NCBI GenBank assembly: GCA_016787225.1
Contig: JAEUUY010000014.1
Location: 46,713-110,712, forward strand
Length of the DNA: 64,000 bases
Source: Chitinophagales bacterium
Lineage (GTDB): Bacteria > Bacteroidota > Bacteroidia > Chitinophagales > JADJOU01
Direction of reading: 5' to 3'
The notes below the pieces were generated by a model. It saw only the letters and a program-made list of their open reading frames with translations, had not been told where the DNA came from and did not search any database. This document shows, one piece after another, positions 1-7,832 of this stretch. Numbering within the stretch: position 1 is the first letter of the stretch; every line of letters begins with the position of its first letter. The position numbers and the translations under genes are program-made.

Positions 1-614
1 ATCCAGCCCAGTTTCCATTTGAAGTTTTAGATGAAATACGTGAAAATCCTAAGGTTTGTAAATATTTAGATATTCCTATTCAGCATATATCGGATAAAGT
101 ATTAGCCGATATGAAACGAAACACCTCCAAACAATATACGACCGATTTAATAAACAAAATCAGAGAAACAGTCCCTGGCATAGCCATTAGAACGACCTTG
201 CTCACTGGCTTTCCTACCGAAACAGAAACAGAATTTCAGGAGCTCGTCGATTTTATCCACGAAATGAAATTTGATAGATTAGGAGTGTTTACCTATTCTC
301 ATGAAGAAAATACGGGAGCTTATAAATATGAAGATGGTATATCAGAAGAAGAAAAAAATAGAAGACAGCAGGTTCTAATGAGCACTCAGAGCGAAATCAG
401 CTACGAACTCAATCAAAGCAAGATAGGAAGAACATTCAAAGTCATCATCGATAAATTTGAAGGAGGTGCATACATCGGGCGCACAGAATTTGATTCCCCA
501 GAAGTAGATAACGAAATCGTTGTTAAAACTGATAAACATTTAAGATTAGGAGACTTCGTGTATGTGAAAATAGTATCGGCAACAGAATTTGATTTAGAAG
601 GAGAATTGATTTAA
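1..614 (+). CDS. rimO: Ribosomal protein S12 methylthiotransferase RimO, C-terminal part (5' end outside window)
   Basis: RimO is a radical-SAM enzyme that methylthiolates an aspartate of ribosomal protein S12. Only the last ~203 residues are in the window; the reading frame is open from base 3, before the first internal ATG at 111. Visible are the radical-SAM core segment (YLDIPIQHISDKVL, then MKRNTS, IRTTLLTGFPTETETEF, FDRLGVFTYSHEENTGAY) and a C-terminal TRAM-type domain from about base 400 (IGRTFKVIIDKFE...GRTEFDSPEVDNE). The IQH(I/V)SD and F-x-YS-x-E-E-x-T motifs separate RimO from MiaB. The catalytic Cys residues lie upstream of the window. bshC begins 6 bases after the stop. Confidence 0.93.
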   Translation, partial: PAQFPFEVLDEIRENPKVCKYLDIPIQHISDKVLADMKRNTSKQYTTDLINKIRETVPGIAIRTTLLTGFPTETETEFQELVDFIHEMKFDRLGVFTYSHEENTGAYKYEDGISEEEKNRRQQVLMSTQSEISYELNQSKIGRTFKVIIDKFEGGAYIGRTEFDSPEVDNEIVVKTDKHLRLGDFVYVKIVSATEFDLEGELI

Positions 615-619
615 AATTT

Positions 620-2161
620 ATGCACTCGCTCTCCATAAAAGACCTTTCTTTTTTTTCTGATCTAGTCAAGGACTATCTCCATGAAAATATAAAAACAGAA
701 AGATTGTATTCTTTCAAGCCTTCTCTCCAAGGCTTGAAAGACGCTTTGGTATCCAAAGAAGAAAACTATTCCCATAGAGAGCTTCTGAAAGTAATAATTG
801 ATAAAAACTATAACGAAAACTATATTCCGTCTGACGAAGAAAAAAATAGCTTAGATCTATTAAAAGACAATGGATATGCCATAACTACTGCGCATCAGCC
901 CAATTTGTTTCTTGGACCTCTGTACACTATCACTAAAGCTGTTTCAACTATTTCCTTAGCCAATAAAATAAATAGCGAGTTAAAGGTTAGAAAAGTAGTT
1001 CCTATATTCGTAATTGGTAGTGAAGACCATGATAAAGAAGAATTGCTACACACGTACTTGTTTGGCAAAAAATATGAATGGCTGACACAACAGAAAGGGG
1101 CTGTAGGCTCCATGAAAATTGACGAGAGCTTTCTTCGATTATTAAATGAATGGATCAGTGCCTTTGGAAATTTTCCCTATGCTAACGAGTTGAAAGAAAT
1201 TTATACTTCTTCCTATATATTAAACAATAGTGTAGCATATAGCACGGGCTTAATCTTGAAAAAAATATTTGGAAAATATGGACTAATCGTTCTAGATCTC
1301 AATCATAAAGAGGTAAAAGAAGCTATGGTGCCGATTTTTGAAAAAGAACTGAAAGAAAATTTTGCAAGCCATACACTTAAATCACAACTAGAATTCTTAC
1401 GAAAAGAATATAGCGTTCAGGCAGAGCCAAGAAACATCAATCTCTTTGAATATAAAAATGGTGAACGTATCCGTATCGATAGAGTAGATGATACATTAAT
1501 TGAAAACTTGAAGTCTCATCCGGAAAATTTTAGTCCTAATGTCATTCTACGACCGCTCATGCAGCAGTCTGTATTGCCTTCTATAGCGAATATTGGAGGC
1601 GGAGCTGAGGTCAGCTATTGGCTGCAAATCAAACCAATTTTTGAATCTGCAAAAATCAACTTTCCTGCTCTCATTCTTCGTGACATATTCTCACCATTAG
1701 AGAAAAAATCTATTGATAAATGGACAGAAAACAAATTAGAATTAATGGACTTTTTTCTCTCCATAGATGAATTGAAAAAGAAAATTGCCTTACAAAATTC
1801 AAATTTAGAATCAGATTTTAAAAATATTGAAATAGCAATTCTAGAGAAATTTAAAGAGTTGGAAAACAAGTTAATCCCAATAGATAAGTCTCTTGTTGGC
1901 AGCTATCAGGCAGAGGTGATTAAACTCCAGAAGTCGATAGAACTTCTTTATTCCAAAGCTCTAAAAGCAGAAAAGAAAAAAGCTGAAGACCTAATCAATT
2001 CTTTGGAAAAAATCAAAAACAAGGTTTTTGAAGCCAACTACCTAACCGAGCGAAAGGAAAATTTTTCTACCTATTACCTACGTTACGGAAGTCGGTGGAT
2101 AGACAATATGATACAAAATGCAGATCCTCTCAAATGGGAATGGAAATTAGATGTATTGTAG
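620..2161 (+). CDS. bshC: Bacillithiol biosynthesis cysteine-adding enzyme BshC
   Basis: BshC is the putative cysteine ligase of bacillithiol synthesis, joining Cys to GlcN-malate. The 513-residue length is close to the family norm (~530). Recognisable family blocks are AHQPNLFLGPLYTITKA with VPIFVIGSEDHDKEEL in the N-terminal Rossmann-like part, VILRPLMQQSVLPSIANIGG with EVSYW in the middle, and a long charged alpha-helical coiled-coil (about residues 375-475) before a short C-terminal segment. It follows rimO by 5 bases and is probably co-transcribed. bshA and bshB are not in this window, as expected since bsh genes are scattered in Bacteroidota. It implies bacillithiol as a low-molecular-weight thiol. 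Confidence 0.93.
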   Translation: MHSLSIKDLSFFSDLVKDYLHENIKTERLYSFKPSLQGLKDALVSKEENYSHRELLKVIIDKNYNENYIPSDEEKNSLDLLKDNGYAITTAHQPNLFLGPLYTITKAVSTISLANKINSELKVRKVVPIFVIGSEDHDKEELLHTYLFGKKYEWLTQQKGAVGSMKIDESFLRLLNEWISAFGNFPYANELKEIYTSSYILNNSVAYSTGLILKKIFGKYGLIVLDLNHKEVKEAMVPIFEKELKENFASHTLKSQLEFLRKEYSVQAEPRNINLFEYKNGERIRIDRVDDTLIENLKSHPENFSPNVILRPLMQQSVLPSIANIGGGAEVSYWLQIKPIFESAKINFPALILRDIFSPLEKKSIDKWTENKLELMDFFLSIDELKKKIALQNSNLESDFKNIEIAILEKFKELENKLIPIDKSLVGSYQAEVIKLQKSIELLYSKALKAEKKKAEDLINSLEKIKNKVFEANYLTERKENFSTYYLRYGSRWIDNMIQNADPLKWEWKLDVL

Positions 2162-2233
2162 GAGTGCGTTTCGAAGTATTTTCCAAAAATAGAACCTTCT
2201 GTAATTATGAAAAAAGATTAGTATCTTTACATT

Positions 2234-2545
2234 ATGGAGAAACATGAGAAACCCGACAAACCATACGACAATCCAAGGATATTCTGGGATGTGGACTATA
2301 CCCAGCTCGATTATGAATTGCGCGCTCGCTTTATTATAGAACGCGTTTTTGAGCGAGGAGATGTGCAGGATATTAGAAATTGCAGAAGATACTATGGTGA
2401 AGAAAAGGTTATAGATATTTTGTTAACAGCAAAATTTATACCTCTGCATAGAAACTATTTGATTAGTGCCATTTTTGAAAAACCTTTAGAATTATTTAGA
2501 TGTTACATCTTGAGACAGTCGAACCCAACACTTTTTCCATATTAA
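2234..2545 (+). CDS. DUF6922 protein, candidate antitoxin partner of AbiEii-like toxin
   Basis: A 103-residue protein of the Bacteroidota DUF6922 type, recognised from FWDVDYTQLDYE, ARFIIERVFERGD and RRYYGEEKVID. Proteins of this type usually sit directly upstream of an AbiEii/AbiGii-type nucleotidyltransferase, and here the downstream toxin-like gene starts inside its last 46 bases, implying translational coupling. A role as antitoxin is inferred from this arrangement; no DNA-binding motif is obvious. A weak promoter-like TATCTTTA lies immediately before the start (2222-2229). Confidence 0.7.
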   Translation: MEKHEKPDKPYDNPRIFWDVDYTQLDYELRARFIIERVFERGDVQDIRNCRRYYGEEKVIDILLTAKFIPLHRNYLISAIFEKPLELFRCYILRQSNPTLFPY

Positions 2546-3129
2546 AGCAAATTAATGAGATAGACATTTTTCATAATTTTTCTTTGGTAGAAGGTACAGC
2601 TTTATCCTTAAAATTCGGTCATAGAATATCCATTGATTTAGATTTCTTTTCGAATGATAAGTTTGTAAACGCTGATATAATAAAAGTTCTAAAAGAGGTT
2701 TTTGGTGACAAATTTGAATATGAACCAAGTTCAAACGAGCATTTTGGGATATTCTGCTATATTGATAAAGTTAAAATTGATATTGTAGGGTTTCCGCATG
2801 AGAGGATAGCACCTATAGAAATTATAGACAATATAAAATTTTATAACAATCAAGATATCGCCGCAATGAAAATTCAAGCTATTTTAGGACGTGGAAAGAA
2901 AAAAGATTTTTGGGATTTAGCTGAATTGCTAAAGCATTATTCTTTAGAGGACATCATTAATTGGCATAAGCAAAAGTATAAAGGACAAATTCTCGCCATA
3001 GGGATTCCAACTGCATTAACCTATTTTGACGACGCTGATAGTAGTGAAAACCCTATCTGTCTCCAAGGTCATACCTGGCAACAGATAAAACGTGATATCT
3101 CTCAAAAAGTAAATGATTATTTAAAATAA
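2500..3129 (+). CDS. AbiEii/AbiGii-type nucleotidyltransferase (type IV-like toxin)
   Basis: The AbiEii family are nucleotidyltransferases acting as toxins or phage-abortive factors; characterised relatives (MenA/AbiEii) block translation by modifying tRNA or bind NTPs. This 209-residue protein shows the fold's signatures: EGTALSLKFGHR at residues 31-42, the metal-binding pair in SIDLDFF (D46, D48), a third strand around KIDIVG, and the family motif GRGKKKDFWDLAELL near residue 125. The gene overlaps the upstream DUF6922 gene by 46 bases. It is shorter than AbiEii of lactococci but normal for the Bacteroidota form. Toxin activity is inferred. Confidence 0.82.
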   Translation: MLHLETVEPNTFSILKQINEIDIFHNFSLVEGTALSLKFGHRISIDLDFFSNDKFVNADIIKVLKEVFGDKFEYEPSSNEHFGIFCYIDKVKIDIVGFPHERIAPIEIIDNIKFYNNQDIAAMKIQAILGRGKKKDFWDLAELLKHYSLEDIINWHKQKYKGQILAIGIPTALTYFDDADSSENPICLQGHTWQQIKRDISQKVNDYLK

Positions 3130-3134
3130 AATTA

Positions 3135-3620
3135 ATGTCAAAGCTATCTGAACTTACTAGCCAAATCAATTTATTGCAGAACTACCTCCAAGACTACGAA
3201 GAAGTTAATCCTTCAATATCTCAAGCCTCTATAGGCTGGCATATGGAACACTCACTCATTGTCATCGAGAAAATGATCTATGGCTTAGAACTAAGTAATC
3301 CTAATGAATATAAGTGGAAATTTAACCTAGGGAAAATCATAGCCTTTACACTAAATAGATTTCCTAGAGGTAAGGCAAAAGCCCCTAGAATATCCCTCCC
3401 AAAATCTGAGCCCAACATAGAAACTATTCAATTGCTTATTCAAAATCTAGGTTCCAAACTAGAAAACTGGAATAATTTGCCCGAGAAAAGTTTTATCCTT
3501 CATCCATACTTTGGTCCTTTGAAGAAAGACGAGGTTTTAAAATGCTTAGTGATACATACCAAGCATCATTTGGCTATCATTCGGGATATTATAAAAAATA
3601 GACAAGTTCTAACAAAGTAA
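3135..3620 (+). CDS. DinB-like / DUF1569-type protein
   Basis: A 161-residue helical protein. The spaced histidines in GWHMEHS (H36, H39) and HTKHHLAI (H141, H144, H145) match the metal-binding pattern of the DinB/YfiT four-helix superfamily, in which three His bind a divalent metal. The family includes thiol S-transferases that use bacillithiol, so a BST-like role is possible given bshC nearby, but the substrate cannot be read from sequence. It starts 5 bases after the AbiEii-like gene and is followed 5 bases later by a hydrolase gene, so all are probably one transcript. Confidence 0.65.
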   Translation: MSKLSELTSQINLLQNYLQDYEEVNPSISQASIGWHMEHSLIVIEKMIYGLELSNPNEYKWKFNLGKIIAFTLNRFPRGKAKAPRISLPKSEPNIETIQLLIQNLGSKLENWNNLPEKSFILHPYFGPLKKDEVLKCLVIHTKHHLAIIRDIIKNRQVLTK

Positions 3621-3625
3621 GATTT

Positions 3626-4786
3626 ATGAGCAAATTAAAAATTTTTGGAATAGTATGTATAGCGTTTATTGTCCTTGCAGCTATTGCAGGTTTCATCTTT
3701 TATTTTTTTTATCTTAAGCCATTGCTAGATATTAAACCTGCCATTAATCAATTGAAGTCAACAGAATATTTCGACCAAAGTATGATTGATACCTTGTCAA
3801 AGTATGGCAATAAAATGATGAAAAATCAAACCAGTTTATCCATCGCAATAATTGATAATGGCCATGTGTATTACTATGGCGTAGAAAGAAAGAATGATAC
3901 TTTTAGCACAATTAGTAATTCACGGTACTGTTATCAAATAGGCTCTATTTCTAAAGTTTTCACTTCTACGATTTTAGCCGAATTGGTTGTGAATAAAGAA
4001 ATTAATTTAGATAATTCCATTGACGACTATATAGGATTTCATCTGAATAAAAACTTAAAGCTAACATGGAAAGAGCTTTCAAATCATACCTCTGGACTGC
4101 CTAGTTTACCAAATGAAAACCTAATAGCAAGCTTAAGTGATGCCGATAACCCCTATGTAAAGTACGATACAAAATGGCTTGATTCTTATCTTAAAAATAA
4201 TATTGAACAGGATGCATCCCTAAATAAAAAACATAGTTATTCGAATTTAGGTGTAGCTGTGTTAGGCAATTCAATGGGATACTTTAAAAAGCAATCTTTC
4301 GAGTCTTTGTGCTCGCAGTATATTTTCTCGAAGTATCAGATGAATAATACCTTTTTCTACGAACCTAAACATAAAGAAAAGGTAATTCCGTCTTATGACA
4401 TCGATGGGAGCCTAGCTACCATATGGGAGTTGAAAGCCTTTAACCCTGCTGGGGGCATCGTATCTAATGTAGAAGATATGTCTCAATTTATTCTAGCACA
4501 GTTGGACAGCAATAATAGAGTAATGCAACTCACACAAACACCTACCCTTATCAATTCAGAAAAAGAAAGTGTAGGTTTAGGTTGGTTTATTCTCAAATCC
4601 AAACTAAATCACAAAGTCTTATTTCATAACGGCTCTACTATTAATTACACTTCCTCGCTCTCTATAGACCTAGATTCAAGAAAAGCGATAGTAATTCTCA
4701 GCAATGTCAATCACATTCTCACAAAGAACAACTTTGATGCTTTAAATTTTGCTTTACTCAAATACATCAATACAGCGAAGAATTGA
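3626..4786 (+). CDS. Serine hydrolase, class C beta-lactamase / penicillin-binding family, membrane anchored
   Basis: A 386-residue beta-lactamase-fold serine hydrolase. The nucleophile motif SxxK is S107-I-S-K110 in QIGSISKVFTST, the second motif is YSN in KHSYSNLGVAVLG near residue 205, and the third is HNG in LFHNGSTINYTS. Residues 7-30 form one hydrophobic N-terminal segment (signal anchor), so the domain should face the periplasm. The family covers D-Ala-D-Ala peptidases, esterases and true AmpC enzymes; no feature indicates antibiotic hydrolysis in particular. Start ATG is 5 bases after the preceding gene. Confidence 0.85.
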   Translation: MSKLKIFGIVCIAFIVLAAIAGFIFYFFYLKPLLDIKPAINQLKSTEYFDQSMIDTLSKYGNKMMKNQTSLSIAIIDNGHVYYYGVERKNDTFSTISNSRYCYQIGSISKVFTSTILAELVVNKEINLDNSIDDYIGFHLNKNLKLTWKELSNHTSGLPSLPNENLIASLSDADNPYVKYDTKWLDSYLKNNIEQDASLNKKHSYSNLGVAVLGNSMGYFKKQSFESLCSQYIFSKYQMNNTFFYEPKHKEKVIPSYDIDGSLATIWELKAFNPAGGIVSNVEDMSQFILAQLDSNNRVMQLTQTPTLINSEKESVGLGWFILKSKLNHKVLFHNGSTINYTSSLSIDLDSRKAIVILSNVNHILTKNNFDALNFALLKYINTAKN

Positions 4787-4808
4787 TAGTGTACAATATA
4801 TTTTTCTC

Positions 4809-5405
4809 ATGCCTCATCACTACCCTTCCTCCAGCAATTATGAAAAATCATGGCAACCCGCTGCGGATCAATTCTATAAATCTAAGTATCCTGCATGTGT
4901 GATAAATAGGTTTGACTCCAATAGTGAATTAGACCTAGACTATCAGCGAAAAGATATCGATGTGAGCTTGGAAATAGATGATAAAACGATTTATATTTCC
5001 GAGAAGTTTAGGCAAAAGGATTATGGTGATTTACTGATAGAACTCTACAGCAAATATCCTCATACCAAAGGCTGGATGGAGAATTCAGCTGCTGATTATC
5101 TAGCATATTTCAATCCAGAGACTGTTCATATAATTAGTAAAAAAGATTTGACCATATGGTTTGAAAAAGAAAATGTTTTAAGTAGGTTGGCGGATGAAGT
5201 TGAAAAATTTCATCTGGTAAATCTTAGAAATTCCTCACGAAAAAAAATAGAATTAGATCTAGCTGAGAAGAATATTAGCATCACACTCATTCAAGCTTTT
5301 AATCATACGGATAGTGCAGAATGGCATACCTTGAGTATAGCTATTCAATGGCTAGACCTTGAAAATATGGGGTTATCATATAAGAAATACTCCCTTAGGG
5401 CCTAA
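4809..5405 (+). CDS. Conserved hypothetical protein, possibly nuclease-like
   Basis: I do not recognise a named family. I take the ATG at 4809 (protein begins MPHHYPSSSNYEK, 198 aa) because the longer frame from 4749 would overlap the previous gene and starts with atypical sequence. Residues ~45-80 read KDIDVSLEIDD, then TIYISEKFRQKDYGDLLIEL and YSKYPHTKGWM. The D-x-D-V ... x-E-K spacing resembles a PD-(D/E)xK nuclease core, but this is only a pattern guess. The 3' end overlaps the convergent MeaB gene by 11 bases. Confidence 0.6.
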   Translation: MPHHYPSSSNYEKSWQPAADQFYKSKYPACVINRFDSNSELDLDYQRKDIDVSLEIDDKTIYISEKFRQKDYGDLLIELYSKYPHTKGWMENSAADYLAYFNPETVHIISKKDLTIWFEKENVLSRLADEVEKFHLVNLRNSSRKKIELDLAEKNISITLIQAFNHTDSAEWHTLSIAIQWLDLENMGLSYKKYSLRA

Positions 5406-6342
5406 GTTTACTTTCTATTTCTGCGAGAGTTATATATTTTCCAGATTCTAGTTCGCCTTGAAGGCTCTCTATGTCCCTATTCATCTTTTCACTATGATAT
5501 CGATAAAATAAATCGTAATAGGTCTCTCTCAGCCAATGTTTCCGTTGATTAGTTCTAGTCGTTATAAAATCTCCGCTCTTTCTTTTATGTTCTAAAAAGT
5601 CAGAAATTGAATTCCAAATGATATCTATACCTTGTTTCAATATAGAAGAAAAAGTATAAATACAGTTTGCTAAATTAGCATCTGTTTTCAGCATATGCAC
5701 CGCTGTTTCGATTTCCTTTCTCGATTTTTTTGCTACCTGCTCTAGTTCGCCATCGGCCTTGTGAATAATATAAAAATCGGCTACCTCCATGATTCCTTTT
5801 TTGATTCCCTGTAGTTCATCTCCCGAAGCGGGCATGAGAAGAAGGATAAAAGCATCACATAAATTTTTAACGATGGTCTCTGATTGACCCACGCCTACAG
5901 TCTCCACTAGAATAATATCATAGCCTGCTATTTTAGCTAACTCAATATTCTTATGCGTATTTATCCCCAGTCCTCCAAGCCTATTCGAACTCGGCGAAGG
6001 GCGAATAAAAACATTGTCGAGGCTGCTTAGTTCGTTCATACGAGTTTTATCTCCTAGAATACTTCCTTGTGTCACCTCACTGCTTGGGTCAATAGAAAAT
6101 ACTGCTATCTTGAGGCCTAGGCTATGGAGATATGAACCGAACACTTCGATAAAGCTACTTTTTCCTACGCCCGGTATGCCACTAATGCTCAGTACTAAAG
6201 AATCATTGAGTTTATGTTGATTTTTGGCGATAAAATCATCGGCAATAATGTTGTCTTCTAGCTTGGTGCTCTCATTATAGGTAATCATGCGCGCTAGGGC
6301 TGCAATATTTCCATTCAGTATGCCGTCTTCTAAGCTTTGCAT
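5395..6342 (-). CDS. meaB: MeaB/ArgK-type P-loop GTPase (methylmalonyl-CoA mutase chaperone family)
   Basis: MeaB-family G3E GTPases gate cobalamin loading and protect methylmalonyl-CoA mutase. The 315-residue protein has Walker A G55-IPGVGKS-62, the signature FSIDPSSEVTQGSILGDKTRM, the block RPSPSSNRLGGLG and the G3-like ETVGVGQSE. The guanine-specificity motif, normally NKxD, reads HKAD (H194-D197). The fold and neighbours of each motif are otherwise intact. No mutase subunit gene is in this window, so partnership cannot be tested here. It lies 15 bases downstream of the sulfatase-fold gene on the same strand. Confidence 0.85.
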   Translation of the reverse strand: MQSLEDGILNGNIAALARMITYNESTKLEDNIIADDFIAKNQHKLNDSLVLSISGIPGVGKSSFIEVFGSYLHSLGLKIAVFSIDPSSEVTQGSILGDKTRMNELSSLDNVFIRPSPSSNRLGGLGINTHKNIELAKIAGYDIILVETVGVGQSETIVKNLCDAFILLLMPASGDELQGIKKGIMEVADFYIIHKADGELEQVAKKSRKEIETAVHMLKTDANLANCIYTFSSILKQGIDIIWNSISDFLEHKRKSGDFITTRTNQRKHWLRETYYDLFYRYHSEKMNRDIESLQGELESGKYITLAEIESKLRP

Positions 6343-6357
6343 AAATGGAATTATGGC

Positions 6358-7710
6358 TTATTGTATTCGAATCTCACTGGAGAAAACATCGAATTCTTTT
6401 TCTTTTTCCAAGAGGTAGTTGCGCTTCTCGCTGTCCTTTACCAGTTCTAGAATTGGATTCGTAGAGGCATTCATGGTCTCAAAGAATGGTTCGTTGTGAT
6501 AATTATTGCCCGTAATAGGAGCGCTCATCCAGTCGGTATTTCGCTTGACATACCGCATATTATTGTCTATAAACATAAATTGATTATAGCGGTACTTATC
6601 TCTCGTTACGCCTCTATGCTTATACCAGAAACTCTGAGTCATAGGGAAACTAAACTCCTCATTTTTAAATAGTGTCGTAGTCTGTTCTTCACCTATAGCT
6701 TCCATTAGACTATGATAGATAAATCTACTGCTAATAGGTTGGTCAATAGTTTTAGCTACACTACCGCCGGGAGGCAACCAAAATAATGGCACTCTATTGC
6801 CCCCATCATTCACGTTAGAAAAATGATAATACCAATCTTGTTCGCCGAAATTGTCTCCATGATCGGAACAGAATACAACTAGGCTATCCTTATCTTGATG
6901 TATGTTTTGAATAAACTGGTTCAAATCATTTTTTATAATTTGATAACTCGTCATCTGACGCTGATAAATTAAATCAGCATACTTCTGATTGATAACAGGT
7001 TTATCATTGATTAAAAAATTCTGATTGACTATTTTGAAGAGCGTTATAGTCTCCATAGCCTTTTCCCATAGCCCCTTGCCAGATAGCCCGAAGGTATCTG
7101 CTATATGATAAGGGAAATGGGTTTCCATTAAATTGATAAAGAAAAAACAAGGCTGATTCTTGGCATCATTTTCTTCTATGAGTTGCTGAACTTTTTCAAA
7201 ATTATTCCTATGTGTATTCTGTCCCCAGCAAGTAGCTACTTCTAGATCTTCACTTAGCTTATCGCTAATCACATCTTTGGAGAATAACATTTTCCTCACT
7301 CTAGGTTTTCCTATGGAGAGTAAGAGTCGCATCGTTTTCTTGAGCTTGGGTGTCACCAACTTCCACACTTTGTGAACTTCATCAAATCCTCTATCTAATC
7401 CGAAAATATCCGTCGTTACGGGATTGGCAGTGACTTGGATAGTTTTATAGCCTTTTTCCTTCATTTTTTCTGCCAAAGTAGGAATATCGCTTCTCAATCT
7501 ACGCGTATGCGTATCGGCTCTATGTTCATGTACATTGAGGCCGGTAAACATACAAGAGGTAGCAGGCAGCGTCCAGCAGGCCGAAGAACGAGCTTGGGTG
7601 AACTGAATACTGTTATTTTCTACATAAGGCATGTCCACCCCATTTTGATAAACAGAGTCTTTTCGTAGGCTATCAGCTACTATGAGAAATATGTGTTTCG
7701 GCTTATTCAA
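6358..7710 (-). CDS. Sulfatase / alkaline-phosphatase-superfamily hydrolase
   Basis: A 450-residue alkaline-phosphatase-superfamily protein. Metal-site motifs are VADSLRKDS (D13) at the N terminus and VVFCSDHGDNFGE with WYYHF in the C-terminal half. At the position of the sulfatase formylglycine motif C-x-P-S-R the sequence is T47-L-P-A-T (in CWTLPATSCMFTG), so the nucleophile should be threonine, as in phosphatase or phosphoethanolamine-transferase relatives, rather than formylglycine. No signal peptide is obvious, suggesting cytoplasmic or non-classical location. The substrate is unknown. A divergent M1 peptidase gene lies upstream. Confidence 0.8.
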   Translation of the reverse strand: MNKPKHIFLIVADSLRKDSVYQNGVDMPYVENNSIQFTQARSSACWTLPATSCMFTGLNVHEHRADTHTRRLRSDIPTLAEKMKEKGYKTIQVTANPVTTDIFGLDRGFDEVHKVWKLVTPKLKKTMRLLLSIGKPRVRKMLFSKDVISDKLSEDLEVATCWGQNTHRNNFEKVQQLIEENDAKNQPCFFFINLMETHFPYHIADTFGLSGKGLWEKAMETITLFKIVNQNFLINDKPVINQKYADLIYQRQMTSYQIIKNDLNQFIQNIHQDKDSLVVFCSDHGDNFGEQDWYYHFSNVNDGGNRVPLFWLPPGGSVAKTIDQPISSRFIYHSLMEAIGEEQTTTLFKNEEFSFPMTQSFWYKHRGVTRDKYRYNQFMFIDNNMRYVKRNTDWMSAPITGNNYHNEPFFETMNASTNPILELVKDSEKRNYLLEKEKEFDVFSSEIRIQ

Positions 7711-7726
7711 TGGATAAAATTCTCCG

Positions 7727-7734
7727 CAAATGTA
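7727..7734 (-). promoter_or_regulatory. Bacteroidota -7 promoter element for the sulfatase-fold gene
   Basis: On the minus strand this reads TACATTTG, matching the Bacteroidota consensus TAnnTTTG. It ends 17 bases before the start codon at 7710, so the leader would be about 10 nt. The -33 element is not clear. Confidence 0.5.
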
Positions 7735-7794
7735 AGGAATATGGAGATTTTATTTATAAAATTATAAATTAGTACCCTTTAAACTTCTATGTTT

Positions 7795-7802
7795 TAAATT
7801 TG
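7795..7802 (+). promoter_or_regulatory. Bacteroidota -7 promoter element for the M1 aminopeptidase gene
   Basis: TAAATTTG matches TAnnTTTG and lies 31 bases before the preferred ATG at 7833. This placement also argues against the upstream in-frame TTG at 7800 as the start, since that codon is within the promoter element. Confidence 0.5.
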
Positions 7803-7832
7803 TTGTTTTTAAAACGCCACCTAGCTATTCAT

